From NCBI RefSeq assembly GCF_000473045.1, contig NZ_AXAY01000023.1, forward strand, positions 62,001 to 126,000: DNA of 64,000 nt. Reading direction: 5' to 3'. Shown one piece after another: positions 1-9,311 of the stretch. The stretch's first letter is position 1. Each line of letters begins with the position of its first letter. Under the pieces are notes generated by a model. It ran no database searches and was not told the DNA's origin. It saw only the letters and a program-made list of their open reading frames with translations. This DNA comes from Bradyrhizobium sp. WSM3983. Lineage in GTDB: Bacteria > Pseudomonadota > Alphaproteobacteria > Rhizobiales > Xanthobacteraceae. Both the position numbers and the translations under genes were made by a program.

Positions 1-673
1 GATACAAGCCCATACGGAGCATGATTTTTGCTTCGGCGATAAACATTCCCCGCAGCAAATACCAGGCGCCCGTCGCAGCCACGCAGAATGCGCCGGTCAG
101 GTAAGCTGCAAGAAGCATGTGCGGAAAGCGCGACCAGACCACCGAATTGAAGATGATCTTGGCCCAATCGTTTGGCGCGAACATTCCGTTCTCGACGACA
201 TAGCCGACCGGAACTTGCATCCAGCTGTTGTTGATCATGATCCAGAACGCCGACAGCGTGGTGCCGAGGGCGACCATTGCGGTCGAAAACAGGTAGAACC
301 ACGCAGGGACTTTCGGCCGGCCGAACAGAAGTACGCCGAGGAAACCCGCCTCTAGCGCAAAAGCAGTGAATGTTTCATACGAGAGAAGCACCCCCTGGAT
401 CGGTCCCGTCATCCGTGAAAAGTCGCTCCAGTTGGTGCCTATCTCGAAGGCCATGACGACCCCCGAGACCACGCCGAGTCCGAAAGCCACGGCGAAGATC
501 TTAAGCCAGAAGTCGAACAGCACGCGGTACGCCGGGCGCCCAGTCGCGAGATGAAGGGCCTCCAGGACAGTGAGCCACGCCGCCAGGCCGATCGTGAAGG
601 ACGGAAAGATGATGTGAAACGAAACGGTGAACGCGAACTGCAGTCGCGACAGAAGAAGCGCGGTGATCTCCAT
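1..673 (-). CDS. cydA: Cytochrome bd-type quinol oxidase subunit I, N-terminal part (cut by window start)
   Basis: Membrane quinol oxidase subunit that oxidises quinol and reduces oxygen. I read about 224 residues on the minus strand from an ATG at 673, starting MEITALLLSRLQF; the frame stays open to base 1. Visible motifs are FHIIFP (the His typical of a high-spin haem ligand), SFTIGLAAWLTVLEA, GTNWS, GPIQG, SYETFTAF and WSRFPHMLLAAY (second haem-ligand His). The protein closely matches the complete cydA at 62295-63704. It begins 14 bases after the poxB stop, so it is the distal part of the leftward pyruvate oxidase operon; cydB is expected beyond the window. Quinol made by PoxB is a natural substrate. 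The C-terminal half, including the Q-loop, cannot be seen. Confidence 0.95.
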   Translation of the reverse strand, partial: MEITALLLSRLQFAFTVSFHIIFPSFTIGLAAWLTVLEALHLATGRPAYRVLFDFWLKIFAVAFGLGVVSGVVMAFEIGTNWSDFSRMTGPIQGVLLSYETFTAFALEAGFLGVLLFGRPKVPAWFYLFSTAMVALGTTLSAFWIMINNSWMQVPVGYVVENGMFAPNDWAKIIFNSVVWSRFPHMLLAAYLTGAFCVAATGAWYLLRGMFIAEAKIMLRMGLY

Positions 674-686
674 GATGCGACCGCCC

Positions 687-2420
687 TTACCGCCAGAGAT
701 TGGTCTTTGCGAGGTCGATGACCTCGTCGGCCCGGCCGCTCATGATCGCCTTCACCATGTAGAGCGAGAAGCCCTTCGCCATCTCGACGTTTATCGACGG
801 CGGTACCGCAAGCTCTGTGCGGCTGACGACGGCATCGATGAGAACGGGGCCATCGTGCGCAAACGCCGCGGCGATTCCCTCCTCCACCTTCGCGGGGTCT
901 TCGATCCGAATGCCGCGAATGCCGACAGCTTCGGCCATGGCCGCAAAATTGGGGTTCTTGAGCTCGGTGCCAAAATCGAGGAAACCGGTGCCCTTCTGCT
1001 CGAGCTCGATGAAACCGAGAGCGCCGTTGTTGAACACCACCACCTTCGTGGGAAGGCGGTGCTGCACGAGCGTGAGCAAGTCGCCCATAAGCATGGTGAC
1101 GCCCCCGTCGCCCGAGAGCGAGATCACCTGTCGTCCCGGAAAAGCGGCTTGTGCGCCAATTGCCTGCGGCATCGCATTGGCCATCGAGCCGTGCCAGAAT
1201 GACCCGATCAGCCGCCGCTTGCCGTTCATCGCGAGATATCGCGCTGCCCAGACCGTCGGCAGTCCGACATCGCAGGTGAAGACCGCATCATCGGAAGCCA
1301 AATCGCTAACGGACTTCGCGACCTGCTGCGGGTGAATCAACTTGCCGCTGCCCGCGCGAGCAAGCTCATCAAGGCCCTTGCGTGCTTTACCGTAATGTTC
1401 GCGTGCCTGAGCAAGATGACTACCGTCTCGCTTCTCCTTGAGGAGCGGCAGAAGTGCGTCAGCCGTCGCGCCCACGTCGCCAATTACGGCGAGATCGACC
1501 GGAGTTCGTCGCCCGATGACCTCCGCTCTCAGGTCGACCTGCGCGATCTTCACCCCCGAACCGCGCGGATAGAACTGTCGGTACGGGAAGTCGGTCCCAA
1601 GCATCAGCAGGACGTCGCAATCCAGCATCGCGTAATAGCCCGATGAAAAGCCGAGGAGACCAGTCATGCCGACGTCATATGGGTTATCCCACTCGACATG
1701 TTCCTTGCCTCTCAGCGCGTGAACGACAGGCGCCTTGAGGCGCTCGGCGAGAGCGACGACTTGATCATGCGCGCCTTGACAGCCGGAGCCGCAGAGCATC
1801 GTCACGCGCCCGTTTCCGTTGAGCAGTGCGGCCAATCGATCCAAGGCATCGTTCGCTGCCGGCACGGCCGGTCGGGCCGGCAGCAGGTTCGCGGGCTGCG
1901 GATCCGATCCCATTTCGGCAGGCTGCAGCGCGACATCACCCGGAATGACGATCACGGAGACGCCGCGGTTTGTGACGGCCTGCCGGATGGCGAGCTCGAG
2001 CGTGCGCTGCATCTGGTTGGCACCGGAAACGACCTCGCAATAATGACTGCATTCCTTGAACAGCTGCTCCGGATGCGTCTCCTGGAAATATCCGGAGCCG
2101 ATTTCGCTCGACGGAATTTGCGCGGCGATGGCGAGGACCGGAACCCTGGAGCGATGACAGTCGAACAGCCCATTGATGAGATGCAGGTTACCGGGCCCGC
2201 AACTGCCCGCGCAGACGACGAGCTCGCCGGTAAGGTGAGCGTCGGCGCCTGCCGCGAAGGCTGCGACCTCCTCGTGCCGGACATGGATCCATTCGATCTT
2301 GCCGTCGCGACGAATCGCGTCCGTCAGTCCGTTCAGGCTGTCGCCGACGATGCCATACATTCGCTTGACGCCAGCCGCGACGAGGATCTTTACGAATTGG
2401 TCCGCCACTGTCCCGCTCAT
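687..2420 (-). CDS. poxB: Pyruvate dehydrogenase (quinone) / pyruvate oxidase PoxB
   Basis: Thiamine-diphosphate and FAD enzyme that converts pyruvate to acetate and CO2 and passes electrons to membrane quinone. The 577 residues match the length of E. coli PoxB (572) and align along it: RHEEVAAFAAGA with the TPP-activating Glu near the N-terminus, CAGSCGPGNLHLINGLFD, IPSSEIGSGYFQETHP, HALRGKEHVEWDNPYDVGMTG, and the TPP/Mg motif GDGGVTMLMGD with downstream NN. The C-terminus (AKGFSLYM...AKTNLWR) resembles the lipid-activated tail of PoxB. AAAGGA lies just upstream of the ATG. It sits between an aldo/keto reductase and cydA on the same strand, which suggests a short pyruvate-to-oxygen electron path. 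Confidence 0.95.
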   Translation of the reverse strand: MSGTVADQFVKILVAAGVKRMYGIVGDSLNGLTDAIRRDGKIEWIHVRHEEVAAFAAGADAHLTGELVVCAGSCGPGNLHLINGLFDCHRSRVPVLAIAAQIPSSEIGSGYFQETHPEQLFKECSHYCEVVSGANQMQRTLELAIRQAVTNRGVSVIVIPGDVALQPAEMGSDPQPANLLPARPAVPAANDALDRLAALLNGNGRVTMLCGSGCQGAHDQVVALAERLKAPVVHALRGKEHVEWDNPYDVGMTGLLGFSSGYYAMLDCDVLLMLGTDFPYRQFYPRGSGVKIAQVDLRAEVIGRRTPVDLAVIGDVGATADALLPLLKEKRDGSHLAQAREHYGKARKGLDELARAGSGKLIHPQQVAKSVSDLASDDAVFTCDVGLPTVWAARYLAMNGKRRLIGSFWHGSMANAMPQAIGAQAAFPGRQVISLSGDGGVTMLMGDLLTLVQHRLPTKVVVFNNGALGFIELEQKGTGFLDFGTELKNPNFAAMAEAVGIRGIRIEDPAKVEEGIAAAFAHDGPVLIDAVVSRTELAVPPSINVEMAKGFSLYMVKAIMSGRADEVIDLAKTNLWR

Positions 2421-2475
2421 GTCGTTTCCTTTCTAAGAAGCCAATGCCTTTACCGCCACGCTTGGGTCCTTGGGC

Positions 2476-3552
2476 CTAGTGCGCGGCAGAACTCCGTGCC
2501 GGCGGCGCCATGAACTCCGGGCCGATCGGATCGGTAATCGTTTCGTGCAGGATGCGATCGATGTCCGCTCCGTCTGTCTCATCCAGATGCCAGCCGCTCA
2601 CCTCGTCGACCGGGAGAAGTTGCGCCGGATTGCGCGCCCCCCAGAGCGCCGTCGTGACGCCCTGGTCGAGCATCCACCGGATGGCCAGGTGGATCACTCG
2701 CTTGCCGAAGCGTCGCTGCGCGAATAGATCGAGCTGCTCGACGGCCGCAAGATATTGCGCAAAGCGTGGCTGCTGGAATTTCGGATCGATTCGTCGGAGG
2801 TCATCCCCTTCGAATTTGCTGTCCGGCCGCATTCGGCCGGAGAGGAGACCACGGCACAGCGCGCCATACCCGAAGGTCGCAATGTTGTTCTCGCGGCAAT
2901 AGGGCAGGATATCGGTCTCGATGCCGCGCTCAAACAAATTGAAGGGCGGCTGCAGCACGTGAAGTGGCGCAATTCGCCGGAACTGCTCCATCTGCAGGAC
3001 CGAGAAGTTGCTGACGCCGATTGCGCGGATTGTTCCCTGTTCGTACAGGTCGCGCATCGCCTCGGCGGTCTCCTCGATCGTGATCAACGGATCCGGCCAG
3101 TGGATCTGGTATATATCGATGTAGTCGGTCTGAAGCCGACGAAGAGAATCCTTCAATTCCCGCAGGATCCGCGCGCGGCTGGCATTGCGGAATACGTGCC
3201 CGTCCTTCCATTCCAATCCGACCTTTGTGGCGATCTGCACACGGGAGCGCAGACCACCGTCTGCGAGTGCCTTGCCGACAATTTCTTCGGAACGGCCGAA
3301 CCCGTAGGCGGGCGCAGTGTCGATGATGTTGATGCCGTGCTCGATCGCGCCTTGAATTGTCTTGATCGATTCCGCTTCATCGGTGCCGCCCCACATCCAG
3401 CCCCCGATGGCCCACGTCCCTAGCGCGACCCGTGAGACCTGGAGCGGCGTTCCCCGGATTTCGGCGCGCTCCATGCCGATACCGACAGGCGTGCTCGCCG
3501 GAGCCTTGTAGTCGGGTGTCTTGTTTTCGAGTGTCTTGGCTTCATCAGGCAT
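2476..3552 (-). CDS. Aldo/keto reductase
   Basis: NAD(P)H-dependent oxidoreductase of the TIM-barrel AKR family, 358 residues. Family signs are RVALGTWAIGGWMWGG near residue 40, DTAPAYGFGRSEEIVGKAL (catalytic Asp and Tyr region), ATKVGLEW (catalytic Lys), DIYQIHWPDP (His) and the C-terminal cofactor region ALWGARNP. AAGGAG lies about 7 bases before the ATG, supporting this start. It lies 55 bases upstream of poxB and 61 bases downstream of the Mo-hydroxylase gene, all on one strand. A clear paralogue is at 52587-53603, also beside a Mo-hydroxylase operon. The substrate cannot be told from sequence; an aldehyde or ketone is likely. Confidence 0.92.
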   Translation of the reverse strand: MPDEAKTLENKTPDYKAPASTPVGIGMERAEIRGTPLQVSRVALGTWAIGGWMWGGTDEAESIKTIQGAIEHGINIIDTAPAYGFGRSEEIVGKALADGGLRSRVQIATKVGLEWKDGHVFRNASRARILRELKDSLRRLQTDYIDIYQIHWPDPLITIEETAEAMRDLYEQGTIRAIGVSNFSVLQMEQFRRIAPLHVLQPPFNLFERGIETDILPYCRENNIATFGYGALCRGLLSGRMRPDSKFEGDDLRRIDPKFQQPRFAQYLAAVEQLDLFAQRRFGKRVIHLAIRWMLDQGVTTALWGARNPAQLLPVDEVSGWHLDETDGADIDRILHETITDPIGPEFMAPPARSSAAH

Positions 3553-3613
3553 AAGCTTGCTCCTTACTCGATGCCTGTTCGGTCCCCTTTGACCGAAGCG
3601 GCCGTTCCGCCTG

Positions 3614-5869
3614 TCAGGTGACCTTCAGTTGCGCAGGGTCGATCGGCAGCGCACGAATCCGCTTCCCGGTTGCGGCAAAAATCGCGTTGCAGATGGCTGG
3701 CGCGACCGGCGGCACGCCGGGCTCTCCAACCCCGCCTGGAGGCTCGTCGCTCTCGACGAGGTGGACGTGAGTTTCAGGCGCGATATCGGTACGAGCGACC
3801 AGGTAATCGCTGAAATTGCCCTGCTCGATGCGCCCCTGCTTGATACTGATATTGCTGTAGAGCGCGTTGCTGATGGCCATGATCACTGCGCCTTCGAGCT
3901 GGGCGCGCACACGGTCCGGATTGACGACGAGACCGCAATCGAGGCCGATATCCACCCTGGGAATGGTGAGTTGGCCGTCGTTGCCGACGGCGACCTGCAC
4001 AACCGCTGCCGCGTAGCTCAGGAAGCTGCGGTGGACGGCGATGCCGCGTCCGTGCCGTGGCGGCAGGCTGCTGCCCCATCCACTGTTGCGCGCGACCAGG
4101 TCAAGGACACCTCGCAGTCGGCCGGTGTCGACCGGATACGTATCGAGCGATGCTCCGTAGTTGGGATAGTTGACATGCATGGCGGCGAAGTCGAGCTTGC
4201 GCGGCTCGCCCAACAGATCGCGCAGATAGTCGAGCGGGTCTTTGCCGGCCGCGTGTGCGAGCTCATCGGCGAACGAGCACACGGCGAACGCATGGGGAAT
4301 GTTGTAGACCGACCGATACCAGCCGATTCTGACGTGGTTGGCGACCGGGCCGTTTTCGCAGCGGACGTTGGCGATCGCGTAGGGCATGTCGGTCACGCCC
4401 TGCTGCAGCTCACCGGCGCTGCCGTATGTGACGTCCGGCTGGAAGGTCGATTCGATGGCCGGAAAGACGGTTCGGTGCAGCCAGGCGGACGGGCGTCCCT
4501 CGGCGTCGAGCCCGGCTTCGAGGTGCTGGGCAGAAATCGCGTGATAATAGTCGTGCTGGATCTCGTCCTCGCGCGTCCAGGTGACCTTGACCGGCGCGCC
4601 GATGCGACGTGACAGCAGTGCTGCCTCGGCCACGTAGTCGGATTTGGATTTACGGCCGAATGCGCCTCCCAGCAGCGTTACGTTGACCGTGACGTCTTCG
4701 AACGGCACGCCGAGGACCTGGGAGGCGGTCGTACGTGCGGATTGCGGAAATTGCGTGGGCGCCCAGATCTCACACTTCCCATCGGCGAAGTGGGCGACGG
4801 CGTTCGGCACTTCCATCGGTGCATGCGCGTAATAGGGCACAAAATAATCCGCCGAGATGCGGCGATGGGCCTCGCCGAGGGCGGCGTCGACGTTGCCTTG
4901 GCTGCGCACGACCCGTCCGGGCTGCTTCGCCGTTGCCTCAAGCTCAGCCCGATAAGTCGTCGTATCGTGATCGGCATTGGCGCCAAAATCCCAGGTGATC
5001 TTCAGCTTTGCGCGGCCCTGCTGCGCCGACCAGGTATTGCTGGCGATGACGGCAATGCCGCCGAGGGGATAGAAGCCGGACGGAATAGGGGTGGCCGGAA
5101 TCTCCACCACCTGCTCGACACCGAAGACTTTCAGCGCGTCCGTGGCGTCGAAGTGCAAGGCTTTGCCGCCATAGACCGGACAGCGCTCCACGGACGCGTA
5201 CTTCATCCCGGGAAGGGTGACGTCGATGCCATAGGTCGCCGTGCCACGCGTGATTGCGTCGAGATCGACTATGGGAACGGGTTTGCCGACGTAGCGCCGT
5301 TCGTCCGCCGCCGTGAAACGCAATTCCATGTGATCGAGTGGCGCGATCTCCATTGTCGCCGCCATCTTGGCGGCATCGCCGAACGACAGCTGCCGACCCG
5401 TTGGAACGTGAACGATCACGTGATTGCGCGCCTGGCAATCGTTTGCGTTGACGTTCCAGACACGGGCAGCCGCCGCCTCGAGCATCTGCCGGGCTGACGC
5501 GCCCGCTTCGCGCATCGGCTGATAGAATTGCCGCATGCTGCGGGAGCCATCAGTGTTCTGGTCGCCATATTTCGGATCGCCCTGGGCTTGCACGATCCTG
5601 ACGCGGCTCCAGTCGGCGCCAAGCTCATCGGCGAGCACCATCGGCAATCCGGTCTTGATTCCCGTGCCCATCTCCGACCGATGCGCGACAATTGTCACCA
5701 AACCGGTCTGATCGATCATCAGGTAGACGTTGGGTTCAAAAACCTCGCTCGCATGAGCATGCGCCGCGAGAGCCGGAAAATTGCCGAATCCCATTGTGAA
5801 ACCGAGAACGAGGCCAGTGGCGCCGCCCGCGATGACTTCGCGCCGGCTGAGATTTACGACCCTCGTCAT
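3614..5869 (-). CDS. Molybdenum-binding subunit of a periplasmic aldehyde/isoquinoline oxidoreductase (IorB-like)
   Basis: Large catalytic subunit of the xanthine oxidase family, 751 residues from the ATG at 5869. That start overlaps the stop of the upstream [2Fe-2S] subunit by one base (TGATG); the frame is open further upstream but only as a shadow of that gene. The N-terminus has a Tat-type signal (NLSRREVIAGGATG). Cofactor-loop motifs include GGAFGRKS, KVTWTREDEIQHDYYH, HVRIGWYRSV, DCGLVVNPDRVRAQLEGA and PPGGVGEPGVPPVAPA, the last carrying the Glu expected at the Mo site. No FAD subunit is adjacent, so electrons probably leave through the iron-sulfur subunit to a cytochrome. The substrate is unknown. 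Confidence 0.9.
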   Translation of the reverse strand: MTRVVNLSRREVIAGGATGLVLGFTMGFGNFPALAAHAHASEVFEPNVYLMIDQTGLVTIVAHRSEMGTGIKTGLPMVLADELGADWSRVRIVQAQGDPKYGDQNTDGSRSMRQFYQPMREAGASARQMLEAAAARVWNVNANDCQARNHVIVHVPTGRQLSFGDAAKMAATMEIAPLDHMELRFTAADERRYVGKPVPIVDLDAITRGTATYGIDVTLPGMKYASVERCPVYGGKALHFDATDALKVFGVEQVVEIPATPIPSGFYPLGGIAVIASNTWSAQQGRAKLKITWDFGANADHDTTTYRAELEATAKQPGRVVRSQGNVDAALGEAHRRISADYFVPYYAHAPMEVPNAVAHFADGKCEIWAPTQFPQSARTTASQVLGVPFEDVTVNVTLLGGAFGRKSKSDYVAEAALLSRRIGAPVKVTWTREDEIQHDYYHAISAQHLEAGLDAEGRPSAWLHRTVFPAIESTFQPDVTYGSAGELQQGVTDMPYAIANVRCENGPVANHVRIGWYRSVYNIPHAFAVCSFADELAHAAGKDPLDYLRDLLGEPRKLDFAAMHVNYPNYGASLDTYPVDTGRLRGVLDLVARNSGWGSSLPPRHGRGIAVHRSFLSYAAAVVQVAVGNDGQLTIPRVDIGLDCGLVVNPDRVRAQLEGAVIMAISNALYSNISIKQGRIEQGNFSDYLVARTDIAPETHVHLVESDEPPGGVGEPGVPPVAPAICNAIFAATGKRIRALPIDPAQLKVT

Positions 5870-6321
5870 CAGATTGTCTCCGCGGCTGACTTGATCGCGG
5901 CGCGGATCCGCACGTATGTGCCACAGCGGCAAATGTTGCCGGACATGGCATCGGTGATCTGCTGATCCGTCGGCTTTGGCGTCTCCTTGAGGAGAGCCGC
6001 GGCCTGCATGATCTGGCCCGGCTGGCAGTAGCCGCACTGGGGCACATTGTTGGCGCGCCACGCGCGCTGGACGGCGTGGGTGCCATCGGAGCTTAGTCCT
6101 TCGATCGTGACGATCTCATGCCCGGCGGCGGCCGACAACGGCGTCACGCAAGAGCGCACCGCCTGTCCGTCCATGTGCACGGTGCATGCGCCACACGCCC
6201 CGATGCCGCAGCCGAATTTGGTGCCGGCCAACCCGAGAATGTCGCGGATCGCCCAAAGCAAAGGCATCTGCGGATCGGCATCGATATTGTGCAAGGCGCC
6301 GTTGATCTTGACTTGTTGCAT
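5869..6321 (-). CDS. [2Fe-2S] subunit of aldehyde/isoquinoline oxidoreductase (IorA-like)
   Basis: Small electron-transfer subunit with two [2Fe-2S] clusters. The plant-ferredoxin-type cluster shows as GCGIGACGACTVHMDG and the second as QCGYCQPGQIMQAAALL ... GNICRCGTYVRIRAAI. The start is placed at the ATG at 6321 (MQQVKINGA), which fits the family's usual beginning; an in-frame ATG at 6351 would add ten residues. About 151 residues. It is translationally coupled to the Mo subunit downstream. The divergent gene at 6546 encodes a di-haem c-type cytochrome, a plausible electron partner. Confidence 0.93.
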   Translation of the reverse strand: MQQVKINGALHNIDADPQMPLLWAIRDILGLAGTKFGCGIGACGACTVHMDGQAVRSCVTPLSAAAGHEIVTIEGLSSDGTHAVQRAWRANNVPQCGYCQPGQIMQAAALLKETPKPTDQQITDAMSGNICRCGTYVRIRAAIKSAAETI

Positions 6322-6545
6322 ATGAGCAGCCGATGTTGACGACATGCCCAAAGCTAGTCGCCGCGGCGAAAATCAACTTGAGAGCCCTTGTCTTTTGTTG
6401 ATTGCGATTGCTGCGATTCGCTCGTTCTGAACTGAGACAGCTTCCTCGCGCGGATCGCCGTCTGGGCTGTTTCAGGCAAGAACTCGGTGATTGAAACAAT
6501 TACCAACAAGCGTTCCGTCCCGGCGTCGCAGAGAACGGTAGGAGA

Positions 6546-8033
6546 ATGGACATTGTATTTGCGAGATCACGCCGGATGAACGTCTCGATCAGGGCGGCGA
6601 TTGTGGTGCTTACGACTGCCGGGGCTGCGGTCGTGTGGGCGCAGGAGACAGACACGACGCTTTCGCCGGCCGTCTTGAAGGAAATTGCGCGGGTTGAGGC
6701 CGAGATCGACCGCATAGAAGCAGAAAGCCTCCAGCGGCTGGCGGCGCCACCTGATAATCAGGTGCAGCAGGTCGAACTGCTCGGCAAGTTGATGCTCTAT
6801 GACAAGGAGCTGTCGGTGAATCACAATGAGGCGTGTGCGTTTTGTCATACACCTGAGACGGGCTTCACCGGGCCGGTGTCCGAGCTCAATCGTACGACCG
6901 CCTCCTATCCGGGTTCGGTGCGCACCCGATTCAGCAATCGGAAGCCGCAATCGCACGCCTACGCGCCGCTCTCGCCCGTGCTGCATTACAATCCTGGCCA
7001 GGGCGATCTCGTCGGCGGCAATTTTTGGGACATGCGCGCAACGGGCCGCCGATTGGGTAACCCGGCGGCCGAACAGGCAGAGGGGCCACCGACCAATCCC
7101 GTCGAGATGGGCCTGCCCGATGTCGCTTGTGCGGTATATCGAGCCGCCCAACGGCCCTATCGCGGCCTGTTCGAGGCCGTCTGGGGTCTACAGGCATTTG
7201 CTATCCAGTGGCCCAGTGACGTGGAGCAGGTGTGCAGTCAACCAGGTCCACCTCCTACGAACGATCCGATACCGGTTCACCTGACGCCGATAGATCGCGG
7301 CCGGGCCGCGACAACGTTCGACCAGATGGCGCAGTCCATCGCCGGCTATGAAGCATCGGCGGAGGTGACGGCGTTTACTTCCAAGTTCGATGCGGTGCAG
7401 GCGGGAAAGGCGCAGTTTACGCCGCAGGAGCAGGCGGGTTACGCGTTGTTCCGCGGCAAAGGGCAATGCAACAATTGCCACCGCGATGGCGGGCCTGGCG
7501 AAGATCCGCTGTTCACCGATTTCACAGCGAGCAACATCGGCACTCCCGCAAATCCGCGGCTTCCGTACTACGCCGAACAGCAACCGGACGCACGTGGCTA
7601 TCGCGCCAATCCCGCAGGCTCATCCTATGTGGATCCGGGCGTCGCCGGCTTTCTCGCTGCCGATCATCTGCTCAGCCAACCATCATCCGTCGATGCGCGC
7701 TGGGCCCCGCTCGCGCCGGAGAATGTCGGCCGCTTTCAGGTCCCGACGCTGCGCAACGTCGACAAGAGGCCTTACCCGGACTTCATCAAGGCTTACGGTC
7801 ACAACGGCTATTTCACCAGTCTCAAGTCGATCGTGCATTTCTACAACACGCGCGACGTGCTGCCACGCTGCGGTCGCAACGACCCGGGCGAGGGGATTGC
7901 GTGCTGGCCGGCCCCGGAATCCACCCGCAACATGAACACGAAGTTCGTCGGACGCTTAGGTCTTTCCGACGAGGAGGAGGATGCACTGGTCAGCTTCATG
8001 CAGACGCTCAGTGACGGGTACATGCAGCGGTAG
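6546..8033 (+). CDS. Di-haem cytochrome c peroxidase/MauG-family protein
   Basis: Exported 495-residue protein with two c-type haem motifs, CAFCH near residue 97 and CNNCH near residue 310, the arrangement of bacterial cytochrome c peroxidases and MauG-like enzymes. An N-terminal Sec signal (IRAAIVVLTTAGAAVVWAQ) fits a periplasmic location. The C-terminal part contains PTLRNVDKRPYPDF and YGHNGYF, typical of the family around the second haem. The ORF starts at 6546 with a tightly spaced GGAG; an in-frame ATG at 6576 is an alternative that leaves a shorter signal n-region. It is divergent from the IorAB-like pair. True peroxidase activity is uncertain because many relatives have other oxidative roles. 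Confidence 0.9.
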   Translation: MDIVFARSRRMNVSIRAAIVVLTTAGAAVVWAQETDTTLSPAVLKEIARVEAEIDRIEAESLQRLAAPPDNQVQQVELLGKLMLYDKELSVNHNEACAFCHTPETGFTGPVSELNRTTASYPGSVRTRFSNRKPQSHAYAPLSPVLHYNPGQGDLVGGNFWDMRATGRRLGNPAAEQAEGPPTNPVEMGLPDVACAVYRAAQRPYRGLFEAVWGLQAFAIQWPSDVEQVCSQPGPPPTNDPIPVHLTPIDRGRAATTFDQMAQSIAGYEASAEVTAFTSKFDAVQAGKAQFTPQEQAGYALFRGKGQCNNCHRDGGPGEDPLFTDFTASNIGTPANPRLPYYAEQQPDARGYRANPAGSSYVDPGVAGFLAADHLLSQPSSVDARWAPLAPENVGRFQVPTLRNVDKRPYPDFIKAYGHNGYFTSLKSIVHFYNTRDVLPRCGRNDPGEGIACWPAPESTRNMNTKFVGRLGLSDEEEDALVSFMQTLSDGYMQR

Positions 8034-8088
8034 TCACGCGTGCATCGAATCCACGTCACGTCGCTGTCCGCGCTCAACGGCAGCTCTC

Positions 8089-8580
8089 TCAATTGTGCTG
8101 AGGTGCGGCAGACGAGGGGCTGAGAACCGCTGCAGCGGTGTTCGCGATGTCGGTGTCGGTCTCCTTGCTCAAGCCAGCAACACCGACTGCGCCCACGACT
8201 TCGCCATTCACGCGTATCGGCATGCCGCCGCGCAACGCCATGACGCCGGTGGTGACGAATGCCGTCCGGCCCCGGTTGATGCTGTCCTCGATCTCCACCG
8301 TCGGTCTTTGCAGCCGCGCAGCCGTTCGCGCCTTCCCGATGGCGAGATCCACGCTTGCCGGGCGGACCCCGTCCATTCGCTGGAATGCAAGCAGATCGCC
8401 GGCGGGGTCAACAACTGCGACAACGGAGGGCGCATTCCGCTGTTGCGCTGTCGTCTCGGCGGCCTGCAGGACTCTCTGGGCTCCAGCCTGATCAAGGCGC
8501 AGGACTTTGACGGTTTGTCCGTGGGCTGACGTGCAGAACAGCGCGGCGACTATTCCGATGCTGACTTCAATCTTTGTCAT
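8089..8580 (-). CDS. Periplasmic GlcG/HbpS-family haem-binding protein
   Basis: A 163-residue secreted protein: signal peptide (IGIVAALFCTSAHG) followed by a GlcG/HbpS (DUF336) domain. Family landmarks are ALRVDQAG-like start LRLDQAGAQRVLQAAE, VVAVVDPAGDLLAFQRMDG, the region where SINRGRTAFVTTG and ALRGGMPIRVNGEVVGAVGVAG recur, and a short tail. Family members bind haem or act as small scaffolds; no catalytic residues are known for most. It lies 6 bases downstream of a cytochrome c gene on the same strand and is probably co-transcribed with it, which suggests a haem-related or cytochrome-related job. Confidence 0.88.
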   Translation of the reverse strand: MTKIEVSIGIVAALFCTSAHGQTVKVLRLDQAGAQRVLQAAETTAQQRNAPSVVAVVDPAGDLLAFQRMDGVRPASVDLAIGKARTAARLQRPTVEIEDSINRGRTAFVTTGVMALRGGMPIRVNGEVVGAVGVAGLSKETDTDIANTAAAVLSPSSAAPQHN

Positions 8581-8586
8581 TCGTGC

Positions 8587-8976
8587 TCACTTTAGGGTCT
8601 CCAAGTAGGAGATGACATTCTCGCGGTCTGCCGCTTGCGGAAGGTTGACGAACATCTTGGTGCCATGGACATCGGCCGCGGGATTGGCGAGGAACTGATC
8701 GAGAGTATGTTCGTCCCATGTGATGTTCGCCGCCTTCAGCCCCGGCGAATAGTTGTAGCCGGGCTCGGACCCGCTCTTGCGGCCAAAAACGCCGGCCAAG
8801 GACGGGCCGATCTTGTTCTCGCCTGGCGTCGTGGCATGGCATCCGGCGCAGCGCGCGAATACCTGCTTTCCCGCGGCAGCGTCTCCGGCGGCCACGGCCG
8901 GCAGGGCAACCAGGGTTGTGCCGACTACCGTAGCAACGGCGAGGCCAGGAATGACTGAGTCCATCGGTTTTCGCAT
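8587..8976 (-). CDS. Class I cytochrome c
   Basis: Soluble periplasmic electron carrier of 129 residues: signal peptide ending ALPAVAAG, one haem motif CAGCH, then the class I pattern GPSLAGVFGRKSGS and the axial-ligand region with HGTKMFVNLP (Met). The C-terminal helix ENVISYLETLK completes the fold. The size is like mitochondrial-type cytochrome c. It is followed at once by the HbpS-like gene, and diverges from an IorAB-like oxidoreductase operon starting at 9312, so it is a likely electron acceptor for that enzyme. Confidence 0.93.
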   Translation of the reverse strand: MRKPMDSVIPGLAVATVVGTTLVALPAVAAGDAAAGKQVFARCAGCHATTPGENKIGPSLAGVFGRKSGSEPGYNYSPGLKAANITWDEHTLDQFLANPAADVHGTKMFVNLPQAADRENVISYLETLK

Positions 8977-9311
8977 TTTAAGTACCTCGCGAGTGGCATT
9001 GCAGTGCCAATCTAGGTGGCCCGTCCCGAATTTGCTTGGCGCGGCTTGCTGCAGTGTGCCGTTCTTGCCCTTGCGATCAGCAGCCGTGGCACGCGATTGA
9101 TTGACGTCGGTGCAATAGTGAAATTGCGCAAGACCAAGCCGAATGCGGCAAAAACGCTAAAGTCATTAGTTCAACCGATAGATAGGTCTCGGTTGGTCGG
9201 TTGTCTCCTCCCGCCCCCGTGTCGCAACCGACTTGGGCGCGGCTGGCCTCCGCAGCGCGGTGGCCGGCCGCATTCCCTCATCTCGATGGGGACAAGCAAA
9301 AGGAAGAGACT

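Noticed and set aside
627..1202. Plus-strand open frame of 191 codons
   Set aside because: Fully antisense to poxB, with no family features; high GC creates long shadow frames throughout.
3629..4612. Plus-strand open frame of 327 codons
   Set aside because: Antisense to the Mo-hydroxylase gene, no start site or known domain.
5870..6061. N-terminal extension of the Mo subunit upstream of 5869
   Set aside because: It is the out-of-frame reading of the iron-sulfur subunit gene; the Tat signal begins at 5869.
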